From Methanobrevibacter woesei (lineage in GTDB: Archaea; Methanobacteriota; Methanobacteria; Methanobacteriales; Methanobacteriaceae), in contig NZ_MZGU01000006.1 of NCBI RefSeq assembly GCF_003111605.1, positions 124,001-188,000 on the forward strand: a stretch of 64,000 bases of DNA, written 5' to 3'. The notes beneath the pieces were generated by a model. It did not search any database, had not been told where the DNA came from, and worked only from the letters and a program-made list of their open reading frames with translations. A program made the position numbers and the translations under genes. The first letter of the stretch is position 1; each line of letters begins with the position of its first letter. Positions 48,088-58,260 of the stretch are shown one piece after another.

Positions 48088-49008
48088 ATGGTAAAAAACA
48101 TTGATTTAATAGCAGTGGGACATACTGCTCTTGATTATATTATACGAGTTAAAGAATTTCCTAAAGCTAATTATTCATCACCTATTGATGATTTAAAAAC
48201 ATTTAACGGTGGTGCAGCTGCAAACGTTGCAGTTATTGGTGCTAATCTTGGATTATCCACCTCATTAGTTTCTGCTGTTGGTGGAGATTTCAAAGATAGC
48301 CCTTACTATAAGCAGATGGTTGACTTGAATATTGATACAGACTCATTTATTGTTGTTCCAGGAGAATCTACTCCAACTGCATTTGTATTAACTGATGAAA
48401 ATGAAGATCAAATCAGTTACTTCTATTGGGGTGCTTCTAAAGAGTTTGAAAACAGCAATGCTCCAACAAAAGCAATAAACGATGCAGAAGCAATACATTT
48501 AGCTACTGGAAGCCCTGAATTTAATTTAAAGTGTGGTCATGAAGCTAAAGAAGCAGGATTATTAGTATCATTTGACCCAGGACAAGATTTAGGAATGTAC
48601 GAACCAGAAAGCCTTAAAGAAGTAATAAAAAACACAGACATTCTCTTTGGAAATCATCATGAAATTGAAAGAATCCAATTTAATCTTGATTTAGATATTC
48701 AAGGATTAAGAGAATTAGGTCCAGATATTATTGTTAAAACCTGCGGTGGAAATGGAAGTGTTATCTACTCAAATGAAGATAAAATTGAAGTGGATGCAGT
48801 ATTACGTGAAGCCATTGATCCTACAGGTGCTGGAGATTCCTATAGAGCAGGATTTTTAACTAGATTCCTTAATGGAGAATCTATAGAAGAATCTGCAAAA
48901 TTTGCATCTGCAGTTTCCTCATTTATTGTAGAAGCTCAAGGTTGTCAAACTAAAGCACCAACCTTCGATGAAGCTTATGAAAGAATGAATGAATTTTACA
49001 ACATCTAA
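48088..49008 (+). CDS. PfkB-family sugar/nucleoside kinase
   Basis: 306-residue ribokinase-fold kinase. Signatures: GHTALDYIIRV at the start, FNGGAAANVAVIGANLG (about 39-55), the TPTAFVLTDENEDQISYFYWG lid strand, GNHHEIERI, KTCGGNGSVIY, and the catalytic DPTGAGDSYRAGFLTRFLNG (about 249-268). Archaeal proteins of this type include nucleoside kinases as well as sugar kinases, so the substrate is open. It is a single gene with its own promoter; an AAGGCGAT site precedes the ATG. Confidence 0.9.
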   Translation: MVKNIDLIAVGHTALDYIIRVKEFPKANYSSPIDDLKTFNGGAAANVAVIGANLGLSTSLVSAVGGDFKDSPYYKQMVDLNIDTDSFIVVPGESTPTAFVLTDENEDQISYFYWGASKEFENSNAPTKAINDAEAIHLATGSPEFNLKCGHEAKEAGLLVSFDPGQDLGMYEPESLKEVIKNTDILFGNHHEIERIQFNLDLDIQGLRELGPDIIVKTCGGNGSVIYSNEDKIEVDAVLREAIDPTGAGDSYRAGFLTRFLNGESIEESAKFASAVSSFIVEAQGCQTKAPTFDEAYERMNEFYNI

Positions 49009-49032
49009 GGGATTTTAATCCCTCTTTTTTAT

Positions 49033-49815
49033 TTATTTTACATTATCCCTAATATTATCAATAAAACTACACCAGTTAAGTTTAACAATCTTTGTAATAT
49101 AATTGGATTTTCTTATTTTTATAGTGTCACCAGTTGTAACTTCCATTGGACGACCATCATACAATACAAAAGATTTGGTGTCATTTCTAAGTTCAGTAAT
49201 TTTTATACTGACAACAGACTCATCAGAAAGAATAATACTCCTATTTAATATTGTATGTGGAGCTATTGGAGTCAATGTAATAATTTTTGCTGTTGGATCT
49301 GCAATTGGACCACCGCAGGATAAGTTATATGCAGTTGAACCAGTAGGAGTAGAAACTAATATTCCATCAGCAGTATATGAGTTTATTAGTTTACCATCCA
49401 CAATAGCATCAAATCTCACAACTCCGAATGTATTTTTAGAAACAGCAATCTCATTAAGTGCATGAGGTATTTTAATTATTTCCCCGTTTTCTTTTATTAT
49501 TTTACCCTCAAGCATCATTCTCTCTTCAATATAATATTTGCCATCTAAAATATTAGCAATTGTTTCTTCCAAATCATCTGGATTAACATCTGTTAAAAAA
49601 CCTAAAGTTCCACAGTTAATTCCAATAACTGGAATGCCATTTGATAGTCTAGCAGATTCTAAAAATGTTCCATCTCCACCTATTGAAAAAATCATGTCTG
49701 CCTCTGAAGCATTACCAACAATTTCAATATCATAACTGCTACATATCTCTTCTAGTTTCTTTTTTGTGTCAATAGCTACCTCTTTATATGTGTCTGCATT
49801 AATGAAAATTTTCAT
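49033..49815 (-). CDS. nadK: NAD kinase
   Basis: 260-residue stand-alone NAD kinase producing NADP+. The GGDGT motif is in FSIGGDGTFLESARL (about 44-58), GINCGTLGFLTDV follows, and YTADGILVSTPTGSTAYNLSCGGPIADP is the NAD-binding site. In Methanothermobacter and some other archaea it is fused to an inositol-monophosphatase domain; here there is none. It is convergent with the PfkB gene and ends 24 bases from it. Confidence 0.95.
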   Translation of the reverse strand: MKIFINADTYKEVAIDTKKKLEEICSSYDIEIVGNASEADMIFSIGGDGTFLESARLSNGIPVIGINCGTLGFLTDVNPDDLEETIANILDGKYYIEERMMLEGKIIKENGEIIKIPHALNEIAVSKNTFGVVRFDAIVDGKLINSYTADGILVSTPTGSTAYNLSCGGPIADPTAKIITLTPIAPHTILNRSIILSDESVVSIKITELRNDTKSFVLYDGRPMEVTTGDTIKIRKSNYITKIVKLNWCSFIDNIRDNVK

Positions 49816-50044
49816 AATAATTGATTTGTTAATATCCTATTTAATGATTTTTTATTAATAAAAAATTAACAACAAATAGCAAATTAAAATAAAACTTATT
49901 TTTATCAAATATAATGGAATTAAAATTGATACGATAACTTTATTTATTAAATGAGTCTACACTAAGTATAATCAATTAAAAGTGAATAAAAATTCATGTT
50001 CATTTGATAAAAATAAAGAATAATTGAATAGTTGAGGTATAAAA

Positions 50045-51349
50045 ATGACCCAATTAAGTGATGCAAGAAAAGGTATTTTAACAGAAGAAATGAAAACAGT
50101 TGCTAAAAAAGAGAATGTGAGTGAAGATTTCATATTAAAATCAGTAGCTGATGGAACTATTGTAATTCCTTCCAATGTAAACAGAGACATTGAAGCAGCA
50201 GGTATTGGTGCAGGACTTAGAACCAAAGTTAATGCAACTATCGGAACATCAACAGATATTGTTAATTTTGATGAAGAAGAACTTAAAGCACAAATAGCTA
50301 TCGATAATGGTGCAGACTGTTTAATGGAATTAAGTATTGGTGGAGACTTAGATGAAATTAGAAGAAGAATCTTAGGAATGTCCCCACTTCCTGTTGGTAC
50401 TGTTCCAATTTATCAAGCAGCTATTGAAACCATAAGAGACAAAGGGTCAGCAATTTACATGGATGAAGATATAATGTTCAACACCATTGAAAAACAAGCA
50501 AAAGATGGTGTAGACTTTATGGCAATCCACTGTAGTGTAAACATTGAAACATTATCCAGACTTAAAACACAAGGAAGAAAAGCAGGTTTAGTTTCAAGAG
50601 GTGGAGCATTTATCTCTTCATGGATTGTTGAAAACGAAATTGAAAACCCATTATACAAAAACTACGATTATATCTTAGAAATAGCTAAAGAACATGATGT
50701 TGTAATGTCTCTTGCAAATGCAATGAGAGCAGGGGCAATTGCTGACTCAACAGACAGAGCACAAGTTCAAGAACTAATTATTTTAGGAGAATTAGTTGAC
50801 AGAGCACGTGAAGCAGGTGTTCAAACAATGATTGAAGGACCAGGACACATCCCAATCAATGAAATTCCTGCAAATGTAACTATCCAGAAAAAATTATGTT
50901 CTGGAGCACCATTTTACATGTTAGGACCTATTGTATGTGATGTTGCACCAGGTTATGACCATATTGTATCAGCTATTGGAGCTGCAGAATCTGCAAAAGC
51001 TGGAGCTGATTTCATTTGTTATGTAACTCCTGCAGAACATTTAGCACTTCCTTCTCCTCAAGATGTAAAAGATGGAGTAATAGCTACAAGAATTGGTGCT
51101 TATGCTGGAGATATGGCAAAAGGAGTACATAATGGAGAAAAAGATTTATTAATGGCAGATGCAAGAAAAGCTCTCGATTGGGAAGCACAGTATAATTTAG
51201 CTATTTGTCCAGATGATGCTCGTGCAAAAAGAGATGCAAGACCACCTGAAGATTCAGATGCTTGTACAATGTGTGGAGACTTCTGTGCAGTTAAGATTGT
51301 AAATGAATGGTTAGATCAATCTGATTCAGACGTTTTCAAAACCCATTAA
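50045..51349 (+). CDS. thiC: Phosphomethylpyrimidine synthase ThiC
   Basis: 434-residue radical-SAM-type enzyme that turns AIR into the HMP-phosphate of thiamine. Motifs: [69 protein letters not shown] and [11 protein letters not shown]. The C-terminal cluster site is C-x2-C-x3-C (CTMCGDFC), one residue tighter than the C-x2-C-x4-C of bacterial ThiC. The 229-base upstream gap shows no TPP-riboswitch-like sequence; a GAGG site precedes the ATG. Confidence 0.95.
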   Translation: MTQLSDARKGILTEEMKTVAKKENVSEDFILKSVADGTIVIPSNVNRDIEAAGIGAGLRTKVNATIGTSTDIVNFDEEELKAQIAIDNGADCLMELSIGGDLDEIRRRILGMSPLPVGTVPIYQAAIETIRDKGSAIYMDEDIMFNTIEKQAKDGVDFMAIHCSVNIETLSRLKTQGRKAGLVSRGGAFISSWIVENEIENPLYKNYDYILEIAKEHDVVMSLANAMRAGAIADSTDRAQVQELIILGELVDRAREAGVQTMIEGPGHIPINEIPANVTIQKKLCSGAPFYMLGPIVCDVAPGYDHIVSAIGAAESAKAGADFICYVTPAEHLALPSPQDVKDGVIATRIGAYAGDMAKGVHNGEKDLLMADARKALDWEAQYNLAICPDDARAKRDARPPEDSDACTMCGDFCAVKIVNEWLDQSDSDVFKTH

Positions 51350-51502
51350 ATCTTTAAATATTGAATTTTTCAATATTTCTATTTCTTTTTTTTAAACTAA
51401 CCTATTTATAGTAATAGCACGATATAATATTATATAACTATTTTTATGATTACATTAACTTTAAAATAGCATATTTTAGATTATTATTTTATAGGTGATT
51501 TA

Positions 51503-53086
51503 ATGAAACATTGGATTGAAAGAATAGCTGATGAATTAAGTGAAAAAAACATTGATAAACATGTTATAGCAAGTGGTACTTCCATTTCAGGGTCTATTCA
51601 CATTGGTAACTCCTGTGATGTATTTATAGCTAGTGCAATTGGCCGTGAACTTAAAAAAAGAGGAATGGAAGTTGAAACTATATGGATTGCTGATGACCAC
51701 GACCCACTTAGAAAAGTACCATTTCCACTTCCTGAAAGCTATGACAAATATCTTGGTATGCCTTACTCCAACATCCCATGTCCAGAAGGATGCTGTGCAA
51801 GCTTTGTAGAACACTTTGAAAAACCATTTTTAGGAGTTTTAGATGATTATGGAATAGATATTGAACTTAAATCTGGTTTTGAAATGTACAAAGAAGGAGT
51901 TTACAACGAATACATTAGAACTTCACTTGAAAAAGCTCCAGAAATAAGGGAAATTTTCAACCAATATAGAAGAGAACCATTAGCTGATGACTGGTTACCT
52001 TACAATCCAATTTGTGAAGAATGTGGACGTGTAAACACCACTTTTGCTTATGACTTTGATGGTGATATCGTAAAATACAGATGTGACTGCGGTCATGAAG
52101 GAGAAATGGATATTAAAACAGGAAATGGAAAACTTACCTGGAGAGTTGAATGGGCTGCAAGATGGAAAATCTTTGGAACTACTTGCGAACCATTTGGAAA
52201 AGACCATGCTGCCAGTGGCGGGTCTTACGATGTAAGTAGCATTATTTCTAAAGAAATCTTTGATTACGAAGCACCTTATCCAGTTCCTTATGAATGGATT
52301 ACTCTTGATGGAGATGCAATGAGTAAATCTAAAGGAGTATTCTTCACCCCTGCACAATGGTTAGAAATTGGACCAGCTGAAAGTCTTAACTATTACTTAT
52401 TTAGAAGTAAACCAATGAAATCAAAAGATTTCTCACCTAAAATGTCATTTTTAGATTTCATGGATCAATTTGATAAAGTTGAAAAAGTATTTTTCAATGA
52501 AGAAGAAGCACCATCTGAAAAAGAAGATAAAAAATTCAGAAAAATCTATGAAATGGCACAAATCAATGAAGGAGAACCTTTACCATTTAGACCTCCTTAC
52601 AGATTCCTTGTTAATGCTTACCAAATAGCTGGAAATGACCTTGAAAAAATATTCACAATTCTTAAAAACAATTCCCAACTAACTAAAAGCTTTGAAGATA
52701 AGGAATTCTCTGATTTAACTGAAACAGAATTAAAACAATATCAGGAACGTGTAAATAATGTAATTAATTGGTTAGACACTTACGCTCCTAAATTTGTAAA
52801 ATTCCAAGTGCAAGAGAAAAGTGTTCCAAAATTACCACTTACCGATGAACAAACTACCTTCTTAAAAGATTTAGCTAGTTTAATAGAAGAAAAAACCTTT
52901 AAAACAGCTGAAGAACTCCATGATGCAATGTATGAAATTCTTGAAGCACAAGGTTTAAAACCACAAAAAGGTTTCCAAGCTATTTATAAAATGATTCTTG
53001 GTCAAAAACAAGGCCCTAGAGCTGCTTCTTTCTTATTATCTTTAGATAAAGACTTTGTTGTTAAAAGATTAAGACAAGAAGCTTAA
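51503..53086 (+). CDS. lysS: Lysyl-tRNA synthetase, class I
   Basis: 527-residue class I LysRS, the archaeal form. The HIGH-like motif is HIGN (33-36) and the KMSKS-like motif is [10 protein letters not shown] near residue 273. A zinc region with [10 protein letters not shown]...CDCGHEG is at about 170-200. The C-terminal alpha-helical anticodon domain ends in [20 protein letters not shown]. It is a single-gene unit with GGTGATTTA before the ATG. Confidence 0.97.
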   Translation: MKHWIERIADELSEKNIDKHVIASGTSISGSIHIGNSCDVFIASAIGRELKKRGMEVETIWIADDHDPLRKVPFPLPESYDKYLGMPYSNIPCPEGCCASFVEHFEKPFLGVLDDYGIDIELKSGFEMYKEGVYNEYIRTSLEKAPEIREIFNQYRREPLADDWLPYNPICEECGRVNTTFAYDFDGDIVKYRCDCGHEGEMDIKTGNGKLTWRVEWAARWKIFGTTCEPFGKDHAASGGSYDVSSIISKEIFDYEAPYPVPYEWITLDGDAMSKSKGVFFTPAQWLEIGPAESLNYYLFRSKPMKSKDFSPKMSFLDFMDQFDKVEKVFFNEEEAPSEKEDKKFRKIYEMAQINEGEPLPFRPPYRFLVNAYQIAGNDLEKIFTILKNNSQLTKSFEDKEFSDLTETELKQYQERVNNVINWLDTYAPKFVKFQVQEKSVPKLPLTDEQTTFLKDLASLIEEKTFKTAEELHDAMYEILEAQGLKPQKGFQAIYKMILGQKQGPRAASFLLSLDKDFVVKRLRQEA

Positions 53087-53126
53087 AAATAATTATCTGA
53101 AGTTTAAATACTTCAGAATTCTTTTT

Positions 53127-53600
53127 TTATATTTTACTTTCAGTAGAGTTTCCAACTTTAGCTAATTCTTTTTGCCAAATCTCTGGATTTTTGCGAGTAA
53201 ACTCTTCAAAAAGATTTTTACAATTTACATCATTTAAAACAACAACTTCAACATCATTTGCCTTTAAAAACTCTTCTGCTCCCATTAAAGTGGAATTATC
53301 TCCAATAACTACTTTTGGAATATTATATAAAACTACAGCACCAGAACACATTGGGCATGGAGAAAGAGTTGTATATAAGGTACATTTTCTATAATCTTCA
53401 TGTGTTAAAGGACCTGCATTTTCAATAGCATCCATTTCAGCATGTAAAATTACAGAATTGTTTTGAATTAAACGATTATGTCCTTTTGAGATTACTTTAT
53501 TATCTTTAACAAGGACAGCACCAATTGGAAGTCCACCTTCCCTAAGAGAGACCTTAGCCTCTTCAATAGCTAAATTTATAAAATAATTATCATTAGTCAT
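53127..53600 (-). CDS. Cytosine/nucleoside deaminase (yeast FCY1-like)
   Basis: 157-residue zinc deaminase. Zinc ligands and the catalytic Glu are in HAEMDAIENAG (53-63), and the second motif is TLSPCPMCSG (about 77-86). TLYTTLSPC, IPKVVIGDN, EVVVLNDVNCKNLFEEF and the final NPEIW resemble yeast-type cytosine deaminase more than TadA or guanine deaminase. It would turn cytosine into uracil in pyrimidine salvage; tRNA adenosine deamination is the alternative. Its ATG is 31 bases beyond the stop of the coiled-coil gene. Confidence 0.85.
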   Translation of the reverse strand: MTNDNYFINLAIEEAKVSLREGGLPIGAVLVKDNKVISKGHNRLIQNNSVILHAEMDAIENAGPLTHEDYRKCTLYTTLSPCPMCSGAVVLYNIPKVVIGDNSTLMGAEEFLKANDVEVVVLNDVNCKNLFEEFTRKNPEIWQKELAKVGNSTESKI

Positions 53601-53630
53601 AATTTTAAAAAAAAAAGAATAGATGAATAG

Positions 53631-54488
53631 TTATTCATCAAGAATTGATTTTTTTGAGAGTCTACCTAAGAACCCTCTTTTAGAGTGATCATCAATAGCT
53701 TTTCTAAGTTTTTGAACTTGTTCATTTAAACCATTAATAGTTCTTTGAGATTCAGTGTATAATTCATCATATTTTGATTGTTTATTTCTTAACTCTTCTT
53801 CTAATGCTTTAATATGATTTTTATAGCTATTGATTTCAGCTTTCACATTTTCATTAACTTGTTCTTTATAATTACCCACTTCAATAAGATCTTTTCTTAA
53901 ATTATCAATTTCTTTTTGAAGTGCAGGAACTTTATCATTTAATGAACTAACTTCTTTAACTTTTTCAGATAATTCACTGGAAAGTTTTTCATTTTCAGCT
54001 TTTAAAGCTTCAATTTCTTCTGAAGCAACTTCTTTAACTTTAGAATCTGCTTCTTTTTTAGCTTCTTCAACTTCAGATTCTAATTTATCCATTCTAACTT
54101 TAGATACAGCAAAATCAGCGCTTGTTTTAGTTAATTTATCACTTAAATCCGCGTTAATATCTAATTGATCATAATATTTTTTAGTAGTTTTTTCTAAAGC
54201 TTGAGTTAATTCTATTTTTAATGATTTAAGCTCTGAATTTTCTTTTTTAAGATTAGGAATTATGTCATTTGTAAGATAATGAAGTTCTTGGGATTGGTTA
54301 CTTAGTTTTTCATCTTTCTCTTTAATTAAGTTTTGAACTTTATCTAAATTCTCATTTTCACTATCTACTTCTTCATTATTTTCCATATTATCTCCTGACA
54401 CTTCTTCAGAAGAAGTATTAATGTCTTCATTATTCTCAGATTCGACAATTTCCTTTGATTCAGTATTTTCAATATTTTCTATAGACAT
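53631..54488 (-). CDS. Coiled-coil protein of unknown function
   Basis: 285 residues from ATG at 54488 (MSIENIENTES), which follows GGTGGTC; the frame stays open ten codons further upstream. The first 50 residues are acidic and Ser/Asn-rich. About 55-265 is a nearly continuous coiled coil with K/E/L heptads, and the C-terminus is short and basic (KRGFLGRLSKKSILDE). It has no signal peptide or membrane segment. It may be a structural or chromosome-associated protein, but I cannot say which. It is divergent from polC across 329 bases; a TATA element GATTTAAATAC (about 54563-54573) fits this gene, and the rest of that gap is plain AT-rich DNA. Confidence 0.8.
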   Translation of the reverse strand: MSIENIENTESKEIVESENNEDINTSSEEVSGDNMENNEEVDSENENLDKVQNLIKEKDEKLSNQSQELHYLTNDIIPNLKKENSELKSLKIELTQALEKTTKKYYDQLDINADLSDKLTKTSADFAVSKVRMDKLESEVEEAKKEADSKVKEVASEEIEALKAENEKLSSELSEKVKEVSSLNDKVPALQKEIDNLRKDLIEVGNYKEQVNENVKAEINSYKNHIKALEEELRNKQSKYDELYTESQRTINGLNEQVQKLRKAIDDHSKRGFLGRLSKKSILDE

Positions 54489-54817
54489 TAGACCACCACA
54501 TAAAAGTCCAGTACCCATAAAGTCAACTATATATTACAATATTAATAACTTATAGTTGCTAAGTATTTAAATCTTTACAATATCTTCCTTAAAACAAAAT
54601 TGAGATTATCTTAATATAAATTAAAATTTTTACACATTATTTAATTTTATCTATAATTTATTTATATAATAGCAATAAATAAAGAAAAATATTAAACATG
54701 TTATAAAATTGTGTTTAAAGTGAAAATATTCCTTGATTACAACATTAAAAATTAATAACCAACTGCACTTTCATTAACATTAAATAGTTAATTTTACATA
54801 TATAAATAACAGATATT

Positions 54818-57800
54818 ATGGATTATTTTGAGAGATTAGAAAAGGAAACACACCACTTATACGAAATAGCTAATAAAGCTCGCTCAAAAGGATTGGATGT
54901 TAACTTAGAAACTGAAGTTCCACTAGCAAAGGATTTAGCTGAAAGAGTTGAAGGGCTTGTTGGTCCTGAAGGTGTAGCTAATCGTATAAAAGAATTAGAA
55001 AAGGATATTGACCGTGAATCAGTTGCCTTTGAAATAGCTGCAGAAATTGCATCTGGAAAATTTGAACTTACTGGTGAAAAGGCAAATTATGACCGTGAAC
55101 AAAGATGTGACCAAGGTTTAAGAACTGCACTAGCTATTCTTACTGAAGGAGTAGTAGCAGCACCTTTAGAAGGAATTTCACAGGTAAAAATTAAGAAGAA
55201 CTTTGATTCCTCAGAATATATTGCAGTTTATTTTGCAGGACCAATCAGAAGTGCTGGAGGAACTGCTGCTGCATTAGCTGTACTTTTAGGAGATAAAATT
55301 AAAGAAGCAATAGGAATTAACGATTTTAAACCTATTGAAGATGAAGTTGAAAGATATGTGGAAGAAGTAGAACTTTATGAATCTGAAGTTACTAACTTAC
55401 AATACTCTCCAACTCCTGAAGAAGTAAGATTTGCTGCAAACCATATTCCAGTAGAAGTTACAGGAGAACCAACAGATCAAGTAGAAGTATCACATAGAGA
55501 CCTTGAAAGAGTAGAAACTAACAATATCCGTGGTGGAGCACTTCTTGCTATGATTGAAGGAGTAGTTCAAAAATCCAAAAAAATCCTTAAAATATCCAAA
55601 AAACTTAAATTACAAAATTGGGACTGGCTTTCTGAATATTCAAAACCAAAAACCGATGACAGCTCAGATGACAGTTCATCCAGTGATATTGTAACCGAAC
55701 CAAAATATATTCAGGATATTATTGGTGGAAGACCTGTTTTAGGATACCCTTCAGAAAAAGGAGGATTCCGTTTAAGATATGGGCGTTCAAGAAACACTGG
55801 TCTTGCAGCAATGGGTGTTCACCCTGCAACAATGACCTTATTAGACTTTTTAGCTGTTGGAACACAACTTAAGATAGAACATCCGGGAAAAGGTAACTGT
55901 GTTGTTCCCGTTGACTCCATTGAAGGGCCTATTGTAAAACTTAAAAATGGAGATGTAGTTAAAATTAAAACTATTAAAGAAGCTAAAGAATGCAAAGGAA
56001 AACTTAGTGAAATATTATTCCTAGGTGACATGTTAGTTGCATTTGGTGAATTTTTAAGGAATAACCAGCCTCTTCTTGAATCTGGATGGTGTGAAGAATG
56101 GTGGATTGGAACATTAGTTGAAAGTGAAAACTTCAACAAAGAAACAAACACCTTAGATTTAAACAAATTAGAGCAGGGAGATTTAACAGCTAGTGAAGCT
56201 TTTGAGTTATCTGAAAAATATAACATTGCATTGCATCCAGAATACACTTACTGCTACCATGATGTAACTATTAGAGATTTAAACTCTTTAATTGAATTAA
56301 TATTAAAACATAAAGAGGAATATGACCCTGAAAAAGGACTGGAACTTCCATTATCCTATCAAAAAAGAGTTTTAGAAATTCTTGGAGTCCCCCACATTGT
56401 AAGGGAAAATAAAATAATTATTGATAAAGATCATAGCTATTCTTTGATTAATACTCTTAAAACTAAATTACCTCCTTTAAAAGACACAATGGAAGCAGTT
56501 AACAGAGTAAGTTCAATTAAAATAAAGAAAAAAGCTCCAGTTTACATTGGTACCCGTGTAGGTAGGCCTGAAAAATCTAAAGAAAGATTAATGCGTCCTG
56601 CACCACATGTTTTATTCCCAATTGGAAATAATGGAGGAAGTAGAAGATTAGTAGCTACTGCTGCAAAAAAAGGTAGCATCAAAATTGACATGGCAAGGAG
56701 AATTTGTACTAATCCCGATTGTAAACTTACATCTCAAAATTCAATCTGTCCTTACTGTGGTGCTCCAACAGAAATTGGAAAAGCAGGTATAAAATCAATC
56801 AATCTTTCTTCAATGCTTAAAAAAGCATCTGACCATGTGAATATTAGAAAAGTAGATGAAATGAAGGGAGTTGTAGGTATGATTTCAGAATCTAAACTTC
56901 CAGAACCTCTTGAAAAAGGAATTTTAAGAGCAAAAAATGAAGTATTCACATTTAAAGATGCAACAATACGTCACGATTCAACAGATTTACCTTTAACCCA
57001 TTTTATACCAAAAGAAGTTGGTGTTACTGTTGAAAAACTCCTAGAAATGGGATATGAGCACGACTGTTATGGTCAACCAATTGAAAGTGAAGATCAAATT
57101 ATTGAACTTAGAGTACAAGATGTGGTTATTTCAGAGAACTGTGCTAATTATTTAGTTAATGTAGCTAACTTTATTGATGATGAGCTTGTAAAACTATATG
57201 AAATGGATAGTTTCTATAATGTAAAAGAAAAATCTGATTTAATTGGTCATTTAATAGCAGGATTAGCACCACATACATCTGCAGGTGTTTTAGGAAGAAT
57301 TGTTGGATTTACAAAAGCATTATGCTGTTATGCTCATCCTTATTTCCATTCTGCTAAACGTAGAAACTGTGACAGTGACGAAGATTCTGTAATGCTTCTT
57401 TTAGATGCATTAATAAACTTCTCTAAAAATTACCTTCCAAATACAAGAGGAGGAAGTATGGATGCTCCTTTAGTTTTATCTTCAAGAATTGATCCTGAAG
57501 AGATTGACGATGAATCTCATAACTTAGATATCTTTGAAAGGTTCCCAGTTGAGTTTTATGAAAAAACTAAAGACCCATTAAAACCTGCAGAAGTTCTTGA
57601 TTTAGTAGATAATGTTGGAAACCATCTTGGAACCCCTGAACAATATGAAGGTTTAATGTTTTCACACCATACCTCAAGTATCCATGCAGGACCAACTGTA
57701 TGTCTTTACAAGAGATTACCTTCAATGAAAGAAAAGGTTGATGCTCAAATCGAACTTGCAGAGTTGATTAGAGCTGTTGACCAAAGAGGAGTTGTTGAAA

Positions 57801-58117
57801 AAGTATTATCTTCTCATTTCTTACCAGACATTATGGGTAACTCAAGAGCATTTTCCAAGCAAAAAGTCAGGTGTACCAAATGTGGTTCCAAATATAGACG
57901 TATTCCACTTTCTGGAAAATGTAAATGTGGAGGAAATCTAATTCTTAGTGTATCAAAAGGTTCTGTTACAAAATATCTTGATATTTCCCAAGAACTTGTT
58001 AATAGATACCCTGTTTCTCCTTATTTAAAACAGCGTCTTGAAATTCAAGAGTATGGAATTAACTCACTATTTGAAAGTGATAAATCCAAACAAAGTTCAC
58101 TAGATGTATTTTTCTAG
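54818..58117 (+). CDS. polC: DNA polymerase D large subunit DP2
   Basis: 1099-residue catalytic subunit of the replicative D-family polymerase of Euryarchaeota. N-terminal motif YFAGPIRSAGGTAAALAV (about 138-155); middle: GRPVLGYPSEKGGFRLRYGRSRNTG and VGRPEKSKERLMRPAPHVLFP; zinc sites CTNPDCKLTSQNSICPYCG (about 630) and CTKCGSKYRRIPLSGKCKCGG (about 1020). The catalytic acids are in RRNCDSDEDSVMLLLD (about 849-864). The ending QSSLDVFF is a PCNA-binding PIP box. No intein is present. There is no ribosome binding site before the ATG and a TATA-like ACATATATAAATAAC just upstream, so the message may be leaderless. The exonuclease subunit DP1 is not in the window. Confidence 0.97.
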   Translation: MDYFERLEKETHHLYEIANKARSKGLDVNLETEVPLAKDLAERVEGLVGPEGVANRIKELEKDIDRESVAFEIAAEIASGKFELTGEKANYDREQRCDQGLRTALAILTEGVVAAPLEGISQVKIKKNFDSSEYIAVYFAGPIRSAGGTAAALAVLLGDKIKEAIGINDFKPIEDEVERYVEEVELYESEVTNLQYSPTPEEVRFAANHIPVEVTGEPTDQVEVSHRDLERVETNNIRGGALLAMIEGVVQKSKKILKISKKLKLQNWDWLSEYSKPKTDDSSDDSSSSDIVTEPKYIQDIIGGRPVLGYPSEKGGFRLRYGRSRNTGLAAMGVHPATMTLLDFLAVGTQLKIEHPGKGNCVVPVDSIEGPIVKLKNGDVVKIKTIKEAKECKGKLSEILFLGDMLVAFGEFLRNNQPLLESGWCEEWWIGTLVESENFNKETNTLDLNKLEQGDLTASEAFELSEKYNIALHPEYTYCYHDVTIRDLNSLIELILKHKEEYDPEKGLELPLSYQKRVLEILGVPHIVRENKIIIDKDHSYSLINTLKTKLPPLKDTMEAVNRVSSIKIKKKAPVYIGTRVGRPEKSKERLMRPAPHVLFPIGNNGGSRRLVATAAKKGSIKIDMARRICTNPDCKLTSQNSICPYCGAPTEIGKAGIKSINLSSMLKKASDHVNIRKVDEMKGVVGMISESKLPEPLEKGILRAKNEVFTFKDATIRHDSTDLPLTHFIPKEVGVTVEKLLEMGYEHDCYGQPIESEDQIIELRVQDVVISENCANYLVNVANFIDDELVKLYEMDSFYNVKEKSDLIGHLIAGLAPHTSAGVLGRIVGFTKALCCYAHPYFHSAKRRNCDSDEDSVMLLLDALINFSKNYLPNTRGGSMDAPLVLSSRIDPEEIDDESHNLDIFERFPVEFYEKTKDPLKPAEVLDLVDNVGNHLGTPEQYEGLMFSHHTSSIHAGPTVCLYKRLPSMKEKVDAQIELAELIRAVDQRGVVEKVLSSHFLPDIMGNSRAFSKQKVRCTKCGSKYRRIPLSGKCKCGGNLILSVSKGSVTKYLDISQELVNRYPVSPYLKQRLEIQEYGINSLFESDKSKQSSLDVFF

Positions 58118-58144
58118 AGAACTTTAAAACTTACTTTTATACTA

Positions 58145-58164
58145 TGTTCGTTTAAAGGCGAACA
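58145..58164. promoter_or_regulatory. TGTTCG-N8-CGAACA palindrome at the nrdD promoter
   Basis: TGTTCG (58145-58150) and CGAACA (58159-58164) are perfect inverted arms eight bases apart, richer in G and C than their surroundings. A TATA-like GTATTTATAC follows directly (58165-58174), so the second arm overlaps the BRE position. This suits a repressor or activator site for ribonucleotide reductase. Confidence 0.5.
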
Positions 58165-58260
58165 GTATTTATACAAGAAATTACAAAGTATAACATAACT
58201 GAAATTGACCATTTTATCGTCAATTTTTCATGATTATAATTATTAAAAAAGGTGTGTATT

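Noticed and set aside
49816-50044. Possible TPP riboswitch before thiC
   Set aside because: No CTGAGA/ACCTGA-like conserved elements or matching stems are visible.
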